Positions 7,055-15,900 of a stretch of 64,000 nt of DNA are shown here, one piece after another. Positions within the stretch are counted from its first letter, which is position 1; every line of letters begins with the position of its first letter. Source of the stretch: Cytophagales bacterium (lineage in GTDB: Bacteria; Bacteroidota; Bacteroidia; Cytophagales; Cyclobacteriaceae); assembly GCA_017303795.1 (NCBI GenBank), contig JAFLBR010000009.1, forward strand, positions 62,001 through 126,000. Reading direction: 5' to 3'. The notes beneath the pieces were generated by a model, which had not been told where the DNA came from, did no database searches, and saw only the letters and a list, made by a program, of their open reading frames with translations. Made by a program: the position numbers and the translations under genes.

Positions 7055-8344
7055 ATGCTGGTACCCAAGAAAGGTTCATTCTTTGCGCTTCTCCCCTTAT
7101 TAATATTCGTTGTCACCTACCTGACTACTTCCCTCATCCTGAATGATTTCTACAAACTGCCAATTCTGGTGGCACTATTGTTTTCGGCTGTAGTTGGTTT
7201 GCTGCAATATCCCAAGCTATCGTTCACTTCCAAGATGGATGAGTTCTCAAAAGGCGCTGGCAATCCCGGTATCATGTTTATGATTCTCATCTTTTTACTG
7301 GCCGGAGCGTTTGCTGAACTAAGTAAAGCAACGGGAGCCGTTCAATCTACCATTTACTTTGCGCTTTCCTATCTGCCACCCAGCTTACTGATTGCCGGTT
7401 TGTTTCTGGCTGCATGCTTTGTTTCGCTTTCGCTGGGAACATTGGTAGGTACCATTGTTGCATTAGGACCAATAGCCGTTGGCCTGAACGAAACCCTTAC
7501 GGGAACATTAGCCGTTAGCCTTTCGGCTGTAGTTGGCGGAGCCATGTTTGGCGATAATCTCTCAATTATATCCGATACCACTATTGCCGCAACACGCACG
7601 CAGGGTGTTGAAATGCGCGATAAGTTTAAAATGAACTTTAAGATAGTGCTGCCAGCAGCTATAATAACATTTCTGCTTTATACATTTGGTAATGAGCTAA
7701 CTCAATCTGGTGTAAATGCTTCGTATGATTATTCTATTTTAAAAATTTTGCCATACCTGTTCATTTTTGTAGCAGCCCTGCTAGGGCTAAATGTAATCTG
7801 GGTTTTGATATTGGGGATTCTTTTCACTTTAGTTATTGGTTTGTATGGAGGCCTAAGTTTCTGGGATTCGATCAGCGCACTTAATGCAGGTATGATTTCC
7901 ATGTTCGAATTGAGTATTGTCTGTATTATGATAGGTGGAATTGTAGGCTTGATTCAACTATATGGCGGCATTGATTATATCCTGAGTTTTGCTTCGAGTA
8001 AAATAAAATCGACACGTGGTGGAGAGTTAGGCATAGCCTCGCTAACAGCAATTGTAAATGTTTTTCTGGCTAACAATACTATAACTATTCTGTTGGTAGG
8101 CCCCTTGGCTAAAACCATTTCTCAAAATCAGGCGATCGATCCCCGAAGAAGTGCCAGCATCTTAGATACGGTTTCCTGCTTCGCGCAAGGCATACTCCCC
8201 TATGGTGCACAATTATTGGCAGCAGTGTCGATAGCTTCTGGCAGTGTTACCGTATTTGAAATTCAAAAACAGCTCTACTACCCATACCTCATTGGCATCA
8301 GTACACTCATTTTTATTTTACTCAGAACCAAAAAACAACCTTAA
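7055..8344 (+). CDS. Na+/H+ antiporter, NhaC family
   Basis: This 429-residue inner-membrane protein has about eleven hydrophobic segments. 'LSLGTLVGTIVALGPIAVGL' and 'GAMFGDNLSIISDTTIAATRTQGVEMRDKFKMNFKI' are the conserved core of the NhaC/ion-transporter superfamily, with the polar 'GDN.S.ISDTT' motif in a broken helix. It exchanges sodium for protons and helps pH or sodium homeostasis. NhaC relatives also include organic-acid antiporters such as malate/lactate exchangers, so the substrate is not certain. It is divergent from the riboswitch operon and shares with it the palindromic control region at 7008-7028. The C-terminus ends in a short basic tail. Confidence 0.88.
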   Translation: MLVPKKGSFFALLPLLIFVVTYLTTSLILNDFYKLPILVALLFSAVVGLLQYPKLSFTSKMDEFSKGAGNPGIMFMILIFLLAGAFAELSKATGAVQSTIYFALSYLPPSLLIAGLFLAACFVSLSLGTLVGTIVALGPIAVGLNETLTGTLAVSLSAVVGGAMFGDNLSIISDTTIAATRTQGVEMRDKFKMNFKIVLPAAIITFLLYTFGNELTQSGVNASYDYSILKILPYLFIFVAALLGLNVIWVLILGILFTLVIGLYGGLSFWDSISALNAGMISMFELSIVCIMIGGIVGLIQLYGGIDYILSFASSKIKSTRGGELGIASLTAIVNVFLANNTITILLVGPLAKTISQNQAIDPRRSASILDTVSCFAQGILPYGAQLLAAVSIASGSVTVFEIQKQLYYPYLIGISTLIFILLRTKKQP

Positions 8345-8373
8345 TTATAAAAGTCATTTAAACTCAAAACTCT

Positions 8374-9615
8374 ATGAACTACAGTTTAAATTTGGTTGCA
8401 TTCATTATCCCGGCCTTTTTCGTGTTTCTGGGGTTAGAATATTTTGTGGCCAAGAGCAAAAAACAGGAGCACCTTTTTAATTACGAAAGTTCCGTTACCA
8501 ATATATCAGTAGGAATAGCCGAACGTCTACTAAACCTCCTTATCACCGGAAGTTTTTACGGTCTTTATCATTATATGTTTGAACACTTTGCCCTGTGGCA
8601 AATACCGAATGCCTGGTGGGTATGGGTACTCCTATTGCTTACCACCGACTTAGTATGGTATTGGTACCATCGTTTGGGGCATGAAGTAAACTTGTTTTGG
8701 GGCGCACATATTGTACATCATCAAAGCGAAGAATTTAATTATACTGTATCGGCACGCATTACAACTATTCAAGCAATTGTACGAAATGTCTTCTGGTGCC
8801 TGTTACCATTGGCTGGCTTTCACCCGGCTATGGTAATGGCCATTTTAGTTGTGCATGGCACCTATTCTTTTTTTACGCATACCCAGATGATCGGCAAACT
8901 CGGCTGGCTGGAGCATATTCTTATTACACCCTCCCATCATGGAGTTCATCATGCATCCAACCCAAAATACCTCGACAAAAACTATGGCGATATTTTTGTT
9001 TTTTGGGACAAGCTTTTCGGCACCTTTCAGATTGAAGATGAAAAGGAAAAACCGATTTACGGTATCACGCATCCGTTAAAAAGTAACAGTTTCCTCTGGC
9101 AACACTTTCATTATTATGCCGAGTTATTTGAGGCCTGCAGACGAAGCGGCAGTGTTTGGACATCGTTTAAAATTATTTTCGGGAAACCCGACACTGTAGA
9201 TGCTGCAATCCGAAGTGAGTTAGAGAAAAAACTATTGCCTGCCAAGGGACCATTCCGATCAACCTTCAGACTAAAAGCATATCTTAACGTTCAGGTTGTG
9301 GTTAGCCTGATTAGCTTGTTTTTCTTTACGCTTTACTTCAGTCAACTCACAGTTGTTGATAAATGGTTTGGCATCAGTGCCATTATCATCACACTCATTA
9401 ACTGCAGAGCCATGCTGGAACAACAAAAATGGGTGTTTCAGGTTGAGGTGGTGCGTTTGCTTTTAATCTGCACCTATGCCAGTATATTAGAACAAAGCTT
9501 CGGACTATTTATGGTGAGCGTTCTTACTGTGTTAATTCTTTCTACATTCGAATTTGTTGAGAAACAGTATTATAAGTTTATTTACACTGCTGAAGAATCA
9601 AACTCCGACAAATAA
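8374..9615 (+). CDS. Sterol desaturase / fatty acid hydroxylase family membrane protein
   Basis: The 413-residue protein carries the histidine boxes of the fatty-acid-hydroxylase superfamily: 'WYWYHRLGHEVNLFWGAHIVHHQSEEFN' (about residues 95-122), a later histidine in 'FFTHTQMIG' and 'HHGVHHASNP'. These bind two irons that hydroxylate or desaturate lipids in the membrane. Hydrophobic segments flank the boxes, and the C-terminal third has further membrane segments. Relatives include alkylglycerol monooxygenase and carotenoid or sterol oxygenases; the substrate is unknown. It starts 29 bp after the antiporter stop and may be co-transcribed with it. Confidence 0.88.
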   Translation: MNYSLNLVAFIIPAFFVFLGLEYFVAKSKKQEHLFNYESSVTNISVGIAERLLNLLITGSFYGLYHYMFEHFALWQIPNAWWVWVLLLLTTDLVWYWYHRLGHEVNLFWGAHIVHHQSEEFNYTVSARITTIQAIVRNVFWCLLPLAGFHPAMVMAILVVHGTYSFFTHTQMIGKLGWLEHILITPSHHGVHHASNPKYLDKNYGDIFVFWDKLFGTFQIEDEKEKPIYGITHPLKSNSFLWQHFHYYAELFEACRRSGSVWTSFKIIFGKPDTVDAAIRSELEKKLLPAKGPFRSTFRLKAYLNVQVVVSLISLFFFTLYFSQLTVVDKWFGISAIIITLINCRAMLEQQKWVFQVEVVRLLLICTYASILEQSFGLFMVSVLTVLILSTFEFVEKQYYKFIYTAEESNSDK

Positions 9616-9699
9616 GTCAAAACTTTCAAGTCAGCAAGAATCCGCTTAACGACAACAACTCCTGATTTGTAATTTTACAGCACAAGAACCGACATCAAC

Positions 9700-9951
9700 A
9701 TGTGGTTACATGTTTCATTAACGCAATCTGAAATTCAATCGAAAATTAAACAGGGAGAAATCACGTTTGCCGGCAACCATAAACTTAAAATTTATGGCCT
9801 GTTAAATTGTGCCAGCGGCAAGCGTATGAAAAAACAGAATCGCGTGTTTTTTGTTTCAGAAACAGAGGCTTTGAAAAATGGGTATCGGCCTTGCAGAAAC
9901 TGTACATACAAAAAGTATCAACAATGGATTTATTCAATACAGAACAGGTAA
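9700..9951 (+). CDS. Stand-alone Ada metal-binding (methylphosphotriester) domain protein
   Basis: This 83-residue protein corresponds to the N-terminal zinc domain of Ada. 'NCASGKRMKKQNRVFF' and 'GYRPCRNC' give three cysteines in the Ada pattern (about residues 31, 67 and 70); a fourth cysteine is not obvious in the usual place. In Ada one zinc cysteine takes the methyl group from DNA phosphotriesters and turns the protein into an activator. Here there is no AraC domain and no methyltransferase domain. The 3' end overlaps the AlkB gene by 28 bp in another frame, so the two are translated as a pair. It could act as a methylation sensor or as a DNA-binding adaptor for AlkB. Confidence 0.75.
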   Translation: MWLHVSLTQSEIQSKIKQGEITFAGNHKLKIYGLLNCASGKRMKKQNRVFFVSETEALKNGYRPCRNCTYKKYQQWIYSIQNR

Positions 9952-10526
9952 CAAATTTGTTGCCCTTTGATGGCGAGGTGGAATATTTTGGAAAAGTGAT
10001 GAGCCACGAAAAGGCACAACACTACCTGCAACAATTGCTTACTACTATTGAGTGGCGAAATGATGAAGCGGTTATTTTCGGTCGGCACATTATTACCAAA
10101 CGTAAAGTTGCGTGGTATGGTAATCAATCATTCTCTTATACCTACTCTAACATCACCAAACAGGCGCTACCGTGGACACCCGAATTACTGGAGTTGAAAA
10201 ATCTTTCGGAAAAATTAACGGCAGCAACGTATAACTCGTGCTTACTTAATCTGTACCATACTGGCGAAGAAGGCATGGCCTGGCATAGCGATGATGAAAA
10301 AACATTAGGGCATCATTCCGCCATTGCCTCCATGAGTTTTGGAGCCGAACGAAAATTTTCTTTTAAACATAAACAAACCAAAGAAACGGTATCGTTGCAA
10401 CTGGAGCCGGGTAGTTTACTGGTAATGAAAGGCGCTACACAAATTAACTGGCTGCATCGGCTGCCGCCTACTAAAAAGGTAACGCAACCCCGCGTTAATT
10501 TAACGTTTAGATTAATGGTGGTCTAA
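9924..10526 (+). CDS. AlkB-family 2-oxoglutarate/Fe(II) dioxygenase (DNA dealkylation repair)
   Basis: The 200-residue protein is AlkB-like. 'NSCLLNLYHTGEEGMAWHSDDEKTLG' holds the iron ligands H and D (HSD), 'LLVMKGATQINWLHRLPPTK' the second histidine, and 'PRVNLTFRL' the 2-oxoglutarate-binding arginines. It oxidises 1-methyladenine and 3-methylcytosine back to normal bases. I chose the ATG at 9924 because the frame upstream of it only overlaps the Ada zinc-domain gene and has no AlkB similarity. The length then fits small ALKBH2-like bacterial AlkBs. The gene ends 4 bp into the convergent HCDH-like gene. Confidence 0.92.
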   Translation: MDLFNTEQVTNLLPFDGEVEYFGKVMSHEKAQHYLQQLLTTIEWRNDEAVIFGRHIITKRKVAWYGNQSFSYTYSNITKQALPWTPELLELKNLSEKLTAATYNSCLLNLYHTGEEGMAWHSDDEKTLGHHSAIASMSFGAERKFSFKHKQTKETVSLQLEPGSLLVMKGATQINWLHRLPPTKKVTQPRVNLTFRLMVV

Positions 10527-11173
10527 TCGGATGATTCCGTTCGCAGCAGCGGACAAACCTGATAACGCACATCGCCAGAAACTCGATGCACGGTATCTAA
10601 AACATTAACCACATTTTTTAACCCGATTTTTCCTGCCCACTCATATGGCCCGAATGGATAGTTTGTACCCAGTTTCATAGCCAGATCAATATCTTCGCGT
10701 GTGGCTGTTTCCTCTTCTACCGTAAAGTATGCTTCATTAATTATCATACAAATAATACGAGGGGTAATGAAACCAACCTGATCTTTTATAAGACTATATT
10801 TCGTGTTGAGCATTCTGCACACTTCATCAAGTGCACCTTCATGGCCTTCACTATTAATACATACCTCCAGCAAGTCGCGGTTAACAAAAGTAGGTAGGCC
10901 GCAAAAACCAAAGATTAATTTCTTCAAATCGGCTTCCGCAATAACTTCTGAGAGCGATGTGAGTGTAGTATCCAGAAATACCGATGCCGGAATTTGCTCG
11001 TAAACTTTTAGTGTATCCGGTGCTGTCGCAGAAATAAAATCAAAAATAACCTCGGCCTCTTGAATTGAGGTTGATTCCGCTAGACTTTCAGCAAAGTTAT
11101 AAGTGTGTTGTGTGCCAAATTTCTCGGCAATCTCTACCCGGTTTACTTCATTACCAATTACCAGAATGTTCAT
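10523..11173 (-). CDS. 3-hydroxyacyl-CoA dehydrogenase-like protein with degenerate NAD domain
   Basis: This 216-residue protein begins 'MNILVIGNEVNRVEIAEKFG', a shortened Rossmann start without the glycine-rich fingerprint. It continues with 'VIFDFISATAPDTLKVYEQ' and a C-terminal segment 'IKDQVGFITPRIICMIINEAYFTVEEETATREDIDLAMKLGTNYPFGPYEWAGKIG', the typical C-terminal domain of HCDH enzymes. The dinucleotide motif is weak, so activity is uncertain. I took the ATG at 11173, which gives the expected beta strand at the N-terminus. A longer frame from 11218 would overlap the promoter of the divergent ridA. Confidence 0.8.
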   Translation of the reverse strand: MNILVIGNEVNRVEIAEKFGTQHTYNFAESLAESTSIQEAEVIFDFISATAPDTLKVYEQIPASVFLDTTLTSLSEVIAEADLKKLIFGFCGLPTFVNRDLLEVCINSEGHEGALDEVCRMLNTKYSLIKDQVGFITPRIICMIINEAYFTVEEETATREDIDLAMKLGTNYPFGPYEWAGKIGLKNVVNVLDTVHRVSGDVRYQVCPLLRTESSD

Positions 11174-11194
11174 GTGTTTGTGTGCCGGATTACC

Positions 11195-11202
11195 GATATT
11201 TG
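11195..11202 (+). promoter_or_regulatory. Possible -7 box of ridA
   Basis: GATATTTG agrees with TAnnTTTG in seven of eight positions and ends 26 bp before the ridA ATG. It also lies just upstream of the divergent HCDH-like start. Confidence 0.35.
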
Positions 11203-11228
11203 AAATCAAATTTAACACACACCACCTT

Positions 11229-11609
11229 ATGTCAAAAGAAGTTATTTATTCGGCCAATGCCCCGGAGCCTATTGGCCCTTATAGCCAGGCTATTAAAGTG
11301 GGTTCCATGCTATTTGTTTCGGGTCAGATTGCCATCGATAAAGCCAGTGGAAAAATTCTTACCGATAACATTACCGAAGAAACTAATCAGGTTCTTAAAA
11401 ATCTTAGCGATGTATTAGCTGCTGCCGGCATGGATTTTTCACACGTAGTAAAGTGTTCTATTTTTCTAAAAGACATGGGGCAGTTTCCGGTGGTGAATGA
11501 AGCTTATGGTAAAATGTTTACTCATAATCCTCCTGCCCGAGAAACAGTAGAAGTAAGCAGACTTCCCAAAGATGTAAACGTAGAAATTTCATGTATTGCC
11601 GTAAAGTAA
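11229..11609 (+). CDS. ridA: RidA family enamine/imine deaminase
   Basis: This 126-residue protein is a close match to RidA: 'MSKEVIYSANAPEPIGPYSQAI' at the N-terminus, 'LFVSGQIAIDKASGKIL', 'NPPARETVEVSRLPKDVNVEISCIA' with the conserved arginine and the late glutamate. RidA hydrolyses reactive 2-aminoacrylate formed by PLP enzymes such as threonine or cysteine lyases. The ATG at 11229 gives the usual family length. It is followed 31 bp later by gltX on the same strand and is divergent from the HCDH-like gene. Confidence 0.95.
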   Translation: MSKEVIYSANAPEPIGPYSQAIKVGSMLFVSGQIAIDKASGKILTDNITEETNQVLKNLSDVLAAAGMDFSHVVKCSIFLKDMGQFPVVNEAYGKMFTHNPPARETVEVSRLPKDVNVEISCIAVK

Positions 11610-11640
11610 TTCTATAACTTGCACTCTAATTTTTAGATAC

Positions 11641-13164
11641 ATGCAGCCCGTTCGAGTACGTTTTGCCCCAAGCCCAACTGGTGCTTTACACATTGGTGGA
11701 GTGCGCACAGCCCTTTACAATTATCTGTTGGCTAAAAAAACCAATGGCACTATGATTCTTCGCATTGAAGATACCGACCAAACGCGATTTGTGCCGGGTG
11801 CGGAAGAATACATTATGAAGTCGCTGGAATGGGTAGGTATAAAAATAGACGAAGGCGTGGTGCAAGGCGGCCCGCACGCGCCTTACCGGCAGTCCGAACG
11901 CAAATCCATTTACAAACAATACGCGCAAAAACTGATTGATGAAGGCAATGCCTATTATGCATTCGATACGGAAGAAGAACTGGAAGCCATGCGCAACCGG
12001 TTAAAAGCAACGGGCTCTTCCAATCAGCAATACAGTTCCATCACGCGTATGATGATGAATAACTCTTTGACTTTACCAGAAGCCGAAGTAAAAAGGAAAC
12101 TTGAAAGTGGCGATGCTTATGTAATCCGGTTAAAGGTTCCCGATGCTGAAGAGATAGCGCTTACGGATTTGATTCGTGGTGAAGTAAAAGTTCATTCCGA
12201 GCAGATTGATGATAAGGTGCTAATGAAATCGGATGGCATGCCAACATATCATCTTGCCAATGTGGTAGATGATTACCTGATGCAGATTACGCATGTTATC
12301 CGGGGCGAAGAATGGTTGCCTTCTGCACCCTTACATGTTTTGTTGTATCGCTTTTTGGGTTGGGAAAAACAGATGCCGCAGTTTGCGCACTTACCTTTGT
12401 TACTGAAACCCGATGGCAATGGTAAGCTAAGTAAACGCGATGCCGACAAAGCCGGGTTCCCGTTGTTTCCATACAACTGGGTTGATCCAACTTCTGGTGA
12501 GTTATCGAAAGGATTTCAGGAGTCGGGCTATTTGCCGGATGCGTTAATAAATTTTCTTGCCTTTCTGGGTTGGAACCCCGGCACAGAACAAGAAATTTTT
12601 TCAATGGCTGAATTAGTAAGTGCGTTTACGGTTGAACGAATTGGTAAAGCCGGTGCACGCTTTGATATTCTAAAGGCTCAGTGGTTTAATCAGCAATATC
12701 TAAAAGCAAAATCAAACGATGAGTTGGCTGAGTTTCTTCTGGCATCGTTACCAGCAGGCAGTTGCACGAAAGAGAAGGCAGCAAAAATTTGTGGCATGTT
12801 GAAAGAGCGGGTAACCTTTACTCACGACTTTGCCACACAGGCAAAGTTTTTCTTTGAAGCTCCGGCCGAGTACGATCAACAAGTAGTAAGTAAAAAGTGG
12901 AATAACGATGCCGTTACTGTACTTACAGCCTACAGTCAGGCGCTTGCATCTATTCAGGAGTTAACAGCCGAGGCTGCTAAGACAACGTTGGAAAACGTAA
13001 CAACCACATTAGGTATTGGATCCGGAAAAATTATGCAGGCACTTCGGGTTTCTATTACAGGCGCAGGCTCAGGCCCCGATCTGATGATTGCTATGGAGAT
13101 ACTCGGTTCAACTGAAGTTGTATCCAGAATCAATCGCGCATTATCCACGTTAAAGAAAGTATAA
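11641..13164 (+). CDS. gltX: Glutamyl-tRNA synthetase
   Basis: This 507-residue class I synthetase charges tRNA-Glu. The HIGH-type motif reads 'PSPTGALHIGGVRTALYNYL' (around residues 9-28), 'LRIEDTDQTR' follows, and the KMSKS-type motif is 'KLSKRDADKAGFP' (around residues 262-274). The C-terminal ~180 residues form the anticodon-binding helical bundle, ending 'DLMIAMEILGSTEVVSRINRAL'. Length and order agree with bacterial GltX. The stop codon overlaps the start of the next small basic protein by one base (TAATG), so the two are probably translated together. Confidence 0.97.
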   Translation: MQPVRVRFAPSPTGALHIGGVRTALYNYLLAKKTNGTMILRIEDTDQTRFVPGAEEYIMKSLEWVGIKIDEGVVQGGPHAPYRQSERKSIYKQYAQKLIDEGNAYYAFDTEEELEAMRNRLKATGSSNQQYSSITRMMMNNSLTLPEAEVKRKLESGDAYVIRLKVPDAEEIALTDLIRGEVKVHSEQIDDKVLMKSDGMPTYHLANVVDDYLMQITHVIRGEEWLPSAPLHVLLYRFLGWEKQMPQFAHLPLLLKPDGNGKLSKRDADKAGFPLFPYNWVDPTSGELSKGFQESGYLPDALINFLAFLGWNPGTEQEIFSMAELVSAFTVERIGKAGARFDILKAQWFNQQYLKAKSNDELAEFLLASLPAGSCTKEKAAKICGMLKERVTFTHDFATQAKFFFEAPAEYDQQVVSKKWNNDAVTVLTAYSQALASIQELTAEAAKTTLENVTTTLGIGSGKIMQALRVSITGAGSGPDLMIAMEILGSTEVVSRINRALSTLKKV

Positions 13165-13376
13165 TGGCAAAGAAAACCAGCAAGCCCGGTAAGAAGCCAC
13201 GCGTTCACAAAGAACTCTCTGGCTTTGAAGTTTCGATCGATCAGTTTGGTGAATTAAAAACCAATATGGCCATCGAAAAGCTAAATGAATTTCTGAATGA
13301 GAATGTGGACGACAAAAAACTTGCCGAGCGTAACGATTACACTGAATTGAAAAAATCTAAAAAGAAGAAAAATTAA
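13164..13376 (+). CDS. Small basic hypothetical protein coupled to gltX
   Basis: The 70-residue protein is very rich in lysine: 13 residues of 'MAKKTSKPGKKPRV' type at the start and 'LKKSKKKKN' at the end. The middle 'LSGFEVSIDQFGELKTNMAIEKLNEFLNENVDDKKLA' is an amphipathic region. The ATG overlaps the gltX stop (TAATG). I do not recognise a named family beyond small conserved Bacteroidota proteins. The charge pattern suits nucleic-acid or ribosome contact, but this is a guess. Confidence 0.75.
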   Translation: MAKKTSKPGKKPRVHKELSGFEVSIDQFGELKTNMAIEKLNEFLNENVDDKKLAERNDYTELKKSKKKKN

Positions 13377-13427
13377 TTCTTCTGCGCTCTGCCTAAACAA
13401 TACCTATTTTACCATTACCAAAAAGCT

Positions 13428-15053
13428 ATGCGATTTATTTTCATTGTACCCTTTCTTCTTTCATTAGTGCCGGCCTTCGCACAACAAAGCTGGCCAGAAG
13501 ATTTAATCATCGCGCCTGAAAAGAGTAATTATGTAAAAACTTCTACACACGCTGAGGTAATGGATTTTATCAAAGCCATTCAATCCAAATCAGAAAATGC
13601 GTTTGTGTTTACGATGGGTGTAAGTAAAGAAGGAAAAGAAATTCCGGTAGTTGTCTTATCAAACACTAAAATTAAAACCCCGGCCGAGGCAAAAGCTTCT
13701 GGGAAACCTGTTGTTTACATTCAGGGAAATATTCATGCTGGCGAGGTAGAGGGCAAAGAAGTAGTGATGCTACTGATGCGCGAAATTTTGCTGGGCGATA
13801 AAAAACATCTACTCGATAATCAGATCATTTTGTTTGCACCCATTTATAATACCGATAGTAATGACAAAATGGAGAAAGGCAGGCGGCCTTCGCAAGAAGA
13901 TAGCCCGCTGGAAGTAGGCTTACGCGAAAACAGTCAGGGTTTGGATTTAAATCGCGATGGAATGAAAATGGAAGCCATCGAAACACAAGCTTTGTTTGCA
14001 AGCGTATTGCTTCCGTGGGATCCGCAAGTTTTTGTTGACTTGCATACCACAAATGGTACGTGGCATGCTTATTCCCTTACCTGGGCTCCAGGTTATCAAA
14101 GCAGTGGCCATCCGGCTACTTATAATTTTGTAAACAATAAAATGTTACCCGAAATCACTTCTACAGTAAAATCAAAATACGATTTGAACTTTGGGCCTTT
14201 CGGAGATTATTATTTGCGTGAAGGTTGGCCACCAAAAAATTTCTACACGTACAATCATCACCCGCGGTATCTTGTAAATCAATTCGGGTTACGCAACCGG
14301 CTATCTATACTAAGTGAAGCTTTCGCACACGAAAGATTTTATCAGCGCATTCATTCTACCTACAGGTTTGTTTCTGAAATTCTGGAATACACCAACACAC
14401 ATGCATCTGATATAATTACTGTAAACAAAACTGCCGAGGCTGAAACGATTGCCGAAATGAAAGCCGGTGCCGGTTCTTTGAAGAAGGGTGTTCGCTTTAA
14501 AATGGCTCCGCTAAAAAAACTTGACAATTTTATCACATACGATTATATCCAAAAACAAAAAGCAGATGGCACAACGGAAAATGTTCGCACAGGAAAAGTG
14601 GCACAGTATAAAGATGTAACCTACCACGCTCGTTTCGAGCCAACGCTGGAAGCAACGGTGCCCAGTGGTTATATTATTCCAGCCCGGTTTTCTAAACTTG
14701 CTGATAATCTACGGTTGCATGGAATTAAAGTGGAAACACTAACTAAGTCAACCACATTAAAAGGCGAAGTTTTTCAGATTGAGAAATTCGAAAAAGCAAA
14801 GCAGGCATTTCAGGGGCACGCTATGGCTCAGGCCGATGGAAAATTTGTATCGGCAACCAAAAAGTTTTCAAAAGGCGATTTCAAAGTAGAAATCGCTCAG
14901 CCGCTGGCCAATCTCATTTTCTATTTACTAGAACCCCAATCCGATGATGGGCTTTTAACGTGGAATTTTCTGGATGAATATCTTGAAACCTTGAAGGTGG
15001 AAAACAAACCGGTTGAATATCCCGTATTTAAGTACATGAACAAAACCAATTAG
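13428..15053 (+). CDS. Secreted M14 family zinc carboxypeptidase
   Basis: The 541-residue protein starts with a signal peptide ([18 protein letters not shown], cleavage before QQSW). The M14 zinc ligands are in '[14 protein letters not shown]' (HxxE, about residues 103-106), with a later histidine in '[12 protein letters not shown]' and substrate residues in '[10 protein letters not shown]'. A C-terminal catalytic glutamate is likely in '[12 protein letters not shown]'. About 200 residues after the peptidase domain form an accessory region. It cleaves C-terminal amino acids from peptides in the periplasm or outside. The stop is 2 bp before the next start. Confidence 0.92.
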   Translation: MRFIFIVPFLLSLVPAFAQQSWPEDLIIAPEKSNYVKTSTHAEVMDFIKAIQSKSENAFVFTMGVSKEGKEIPVVVLSNTKIKTPAEAKASGKPVVYIQGNIHAGEVEGKEVVMLLMREILLGDKKHLLDNQIILFAPIYNTDSNDKMEKGRRPSQEDSPLEVGLRENSQGLDLNRDGMKMEAIETQALFASVLLPWDPQVFVDLHTTNGTWHAYSLTWAPGYQSSGHPATYNFVNNKMLPEITSTVKSKYDLNFGPFGDYYLREGWPPKNFYTYNHHPRYLVNQFGLRNRLSILSEAFAHERFYQRIHSTYRFVSEILEYTNTHASDIITVNKTAEAETIAEMKAGAGSLKKGVRFKMAPLKKLDNFITYDYIQKQKADGTTENVRTGKVAQYKDVTYHARFEPTLEATVPSGYIIPARFSKLADNLRLHGIKVETLTKSTTLKGEVFQIEKFEKAKQAFQGHAMAQADGKFVSATKKFSKGDFKVEIAQPLANLIFYLLEPQSDDGLLTWNFLDEYLETLKVENKPVEYPVFKYMNKTN

Positions 15054-15055
15054 TA

Positions 15056-15826
15056 ATGGCAACCTCGCATGTAATCGACTACCAGATAAAAGGTGAAAGC
15101 ATTCAAATTGTTGAAGTAGAACTCGATCCACAGGAAACGGTAATTGCTGAAGCCGGTGCCATGTTGTTTATGGAAGAAGGTATTCAATTTGATACCAAAA
15201 TGGGTGATGGTTCCAATCCTAATCAAAGCATTTTCGATAAACTTCTGTCCGCGGGCAGTCGGGTTTTAACAGGCGAGTCGTTGTTTATGACACACTTCAC
15301 CAATCGCGGCTATCGAAAAGCTAAAGTTGGATTTTCAGCTCCTTACCCGGGCACCATTATTCCGGTAGATTTAGCAACCAGTCGCAACAACGAATTAGTG
15401 GTTCAGAAAGATGGATTTCTTTGTGCTGCTTACGGAACAAAACTTTCCATTGTATTTAATCGCAAAATCGGTGCGGGCCTTGTAGGTGGTGAAGGTTTTA
15501 TCTTACAAAAACTGCAAGGCGATGGAATGGCATTCGTGCATGCAGGCGGAACTGTCATTGAGCGTACGTTAAACAATGAAACTCTTCGGGTGGATACCGG
15601 TTGCGTAGTAGCTTTCGAATCGCAGATTGATTTTGATGTAGAAACTACCGGAAGCTTAAAGTCGATGATTTTTGGTGGCGAAGGAATTTTTCTTGCCACA
15701 CTTCGTGGTACTGGTAAAGTCTGGCTGCAATCTATGCCCATTCGTAAACTCGTGCAGGCGCTTTCACCTTACGGACGAAACTCGCGCAAAGAAGGTGGAT
15801 CAATACTTGGCAGCTTTCTGGAGTAA
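15056..15826 (+). CDS. TIGR00266 / AIM24 family protein
   Basis: The 256-residue all-beta protein belongs to the AIM24-like family, which folds as a repeated beta-helix-like sandwich rich in glycine: '[26 protein letters not shown]', '[24 protein letters not shown]' and '[16 protein letters not shown]' are typical. Mitochondrial Aim24 helps inner-membrane organisation, but bacterial members have no settled function. It starts 2 bp after the M14 peptidase stop and looks co-transcribed. No signal peptide is present, so it is cytoplasmic. Confidence 0.9.
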   Translation: MATSHVIDYQIKGESIQIVEVELDPQETVIAEAGAMLFMEEGIQFDTKMGDGSNPNQSIFDKLLSAGSRVLTGESLFMTHFTNRGYRKAKVGFSAPYPGTIIPVDLATSRNNELVVQKDGFLCAAYGTKLSIVFNRKIGAGLVGGEGFILQKLQGDGMAFVHAGGTVIERTLNNETLRVDTGCVVAFESQIDFDVETTGSLKSMIFGGEGIFLATLRGTGKVWLQSMPIRKLVQALSPYGRNSRKEGGSILGSFLE

Positions 15827-15900
15827 ACCCCATTTATCGTAAGCAGTATTGTTTCAGAATAGGAAAAGGTCGCTACCTTCGGGTAGTTGAATCCTTACGC

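Noticed and set aside
11103-11228. N-terminal extension of RidA by 42 residues
   Set aside because: RidA proteins are about 126 residues and begin at the 'MSKEVIYS' methionine (11229). The upstream codons overlap the divergent HCDH-like gene.
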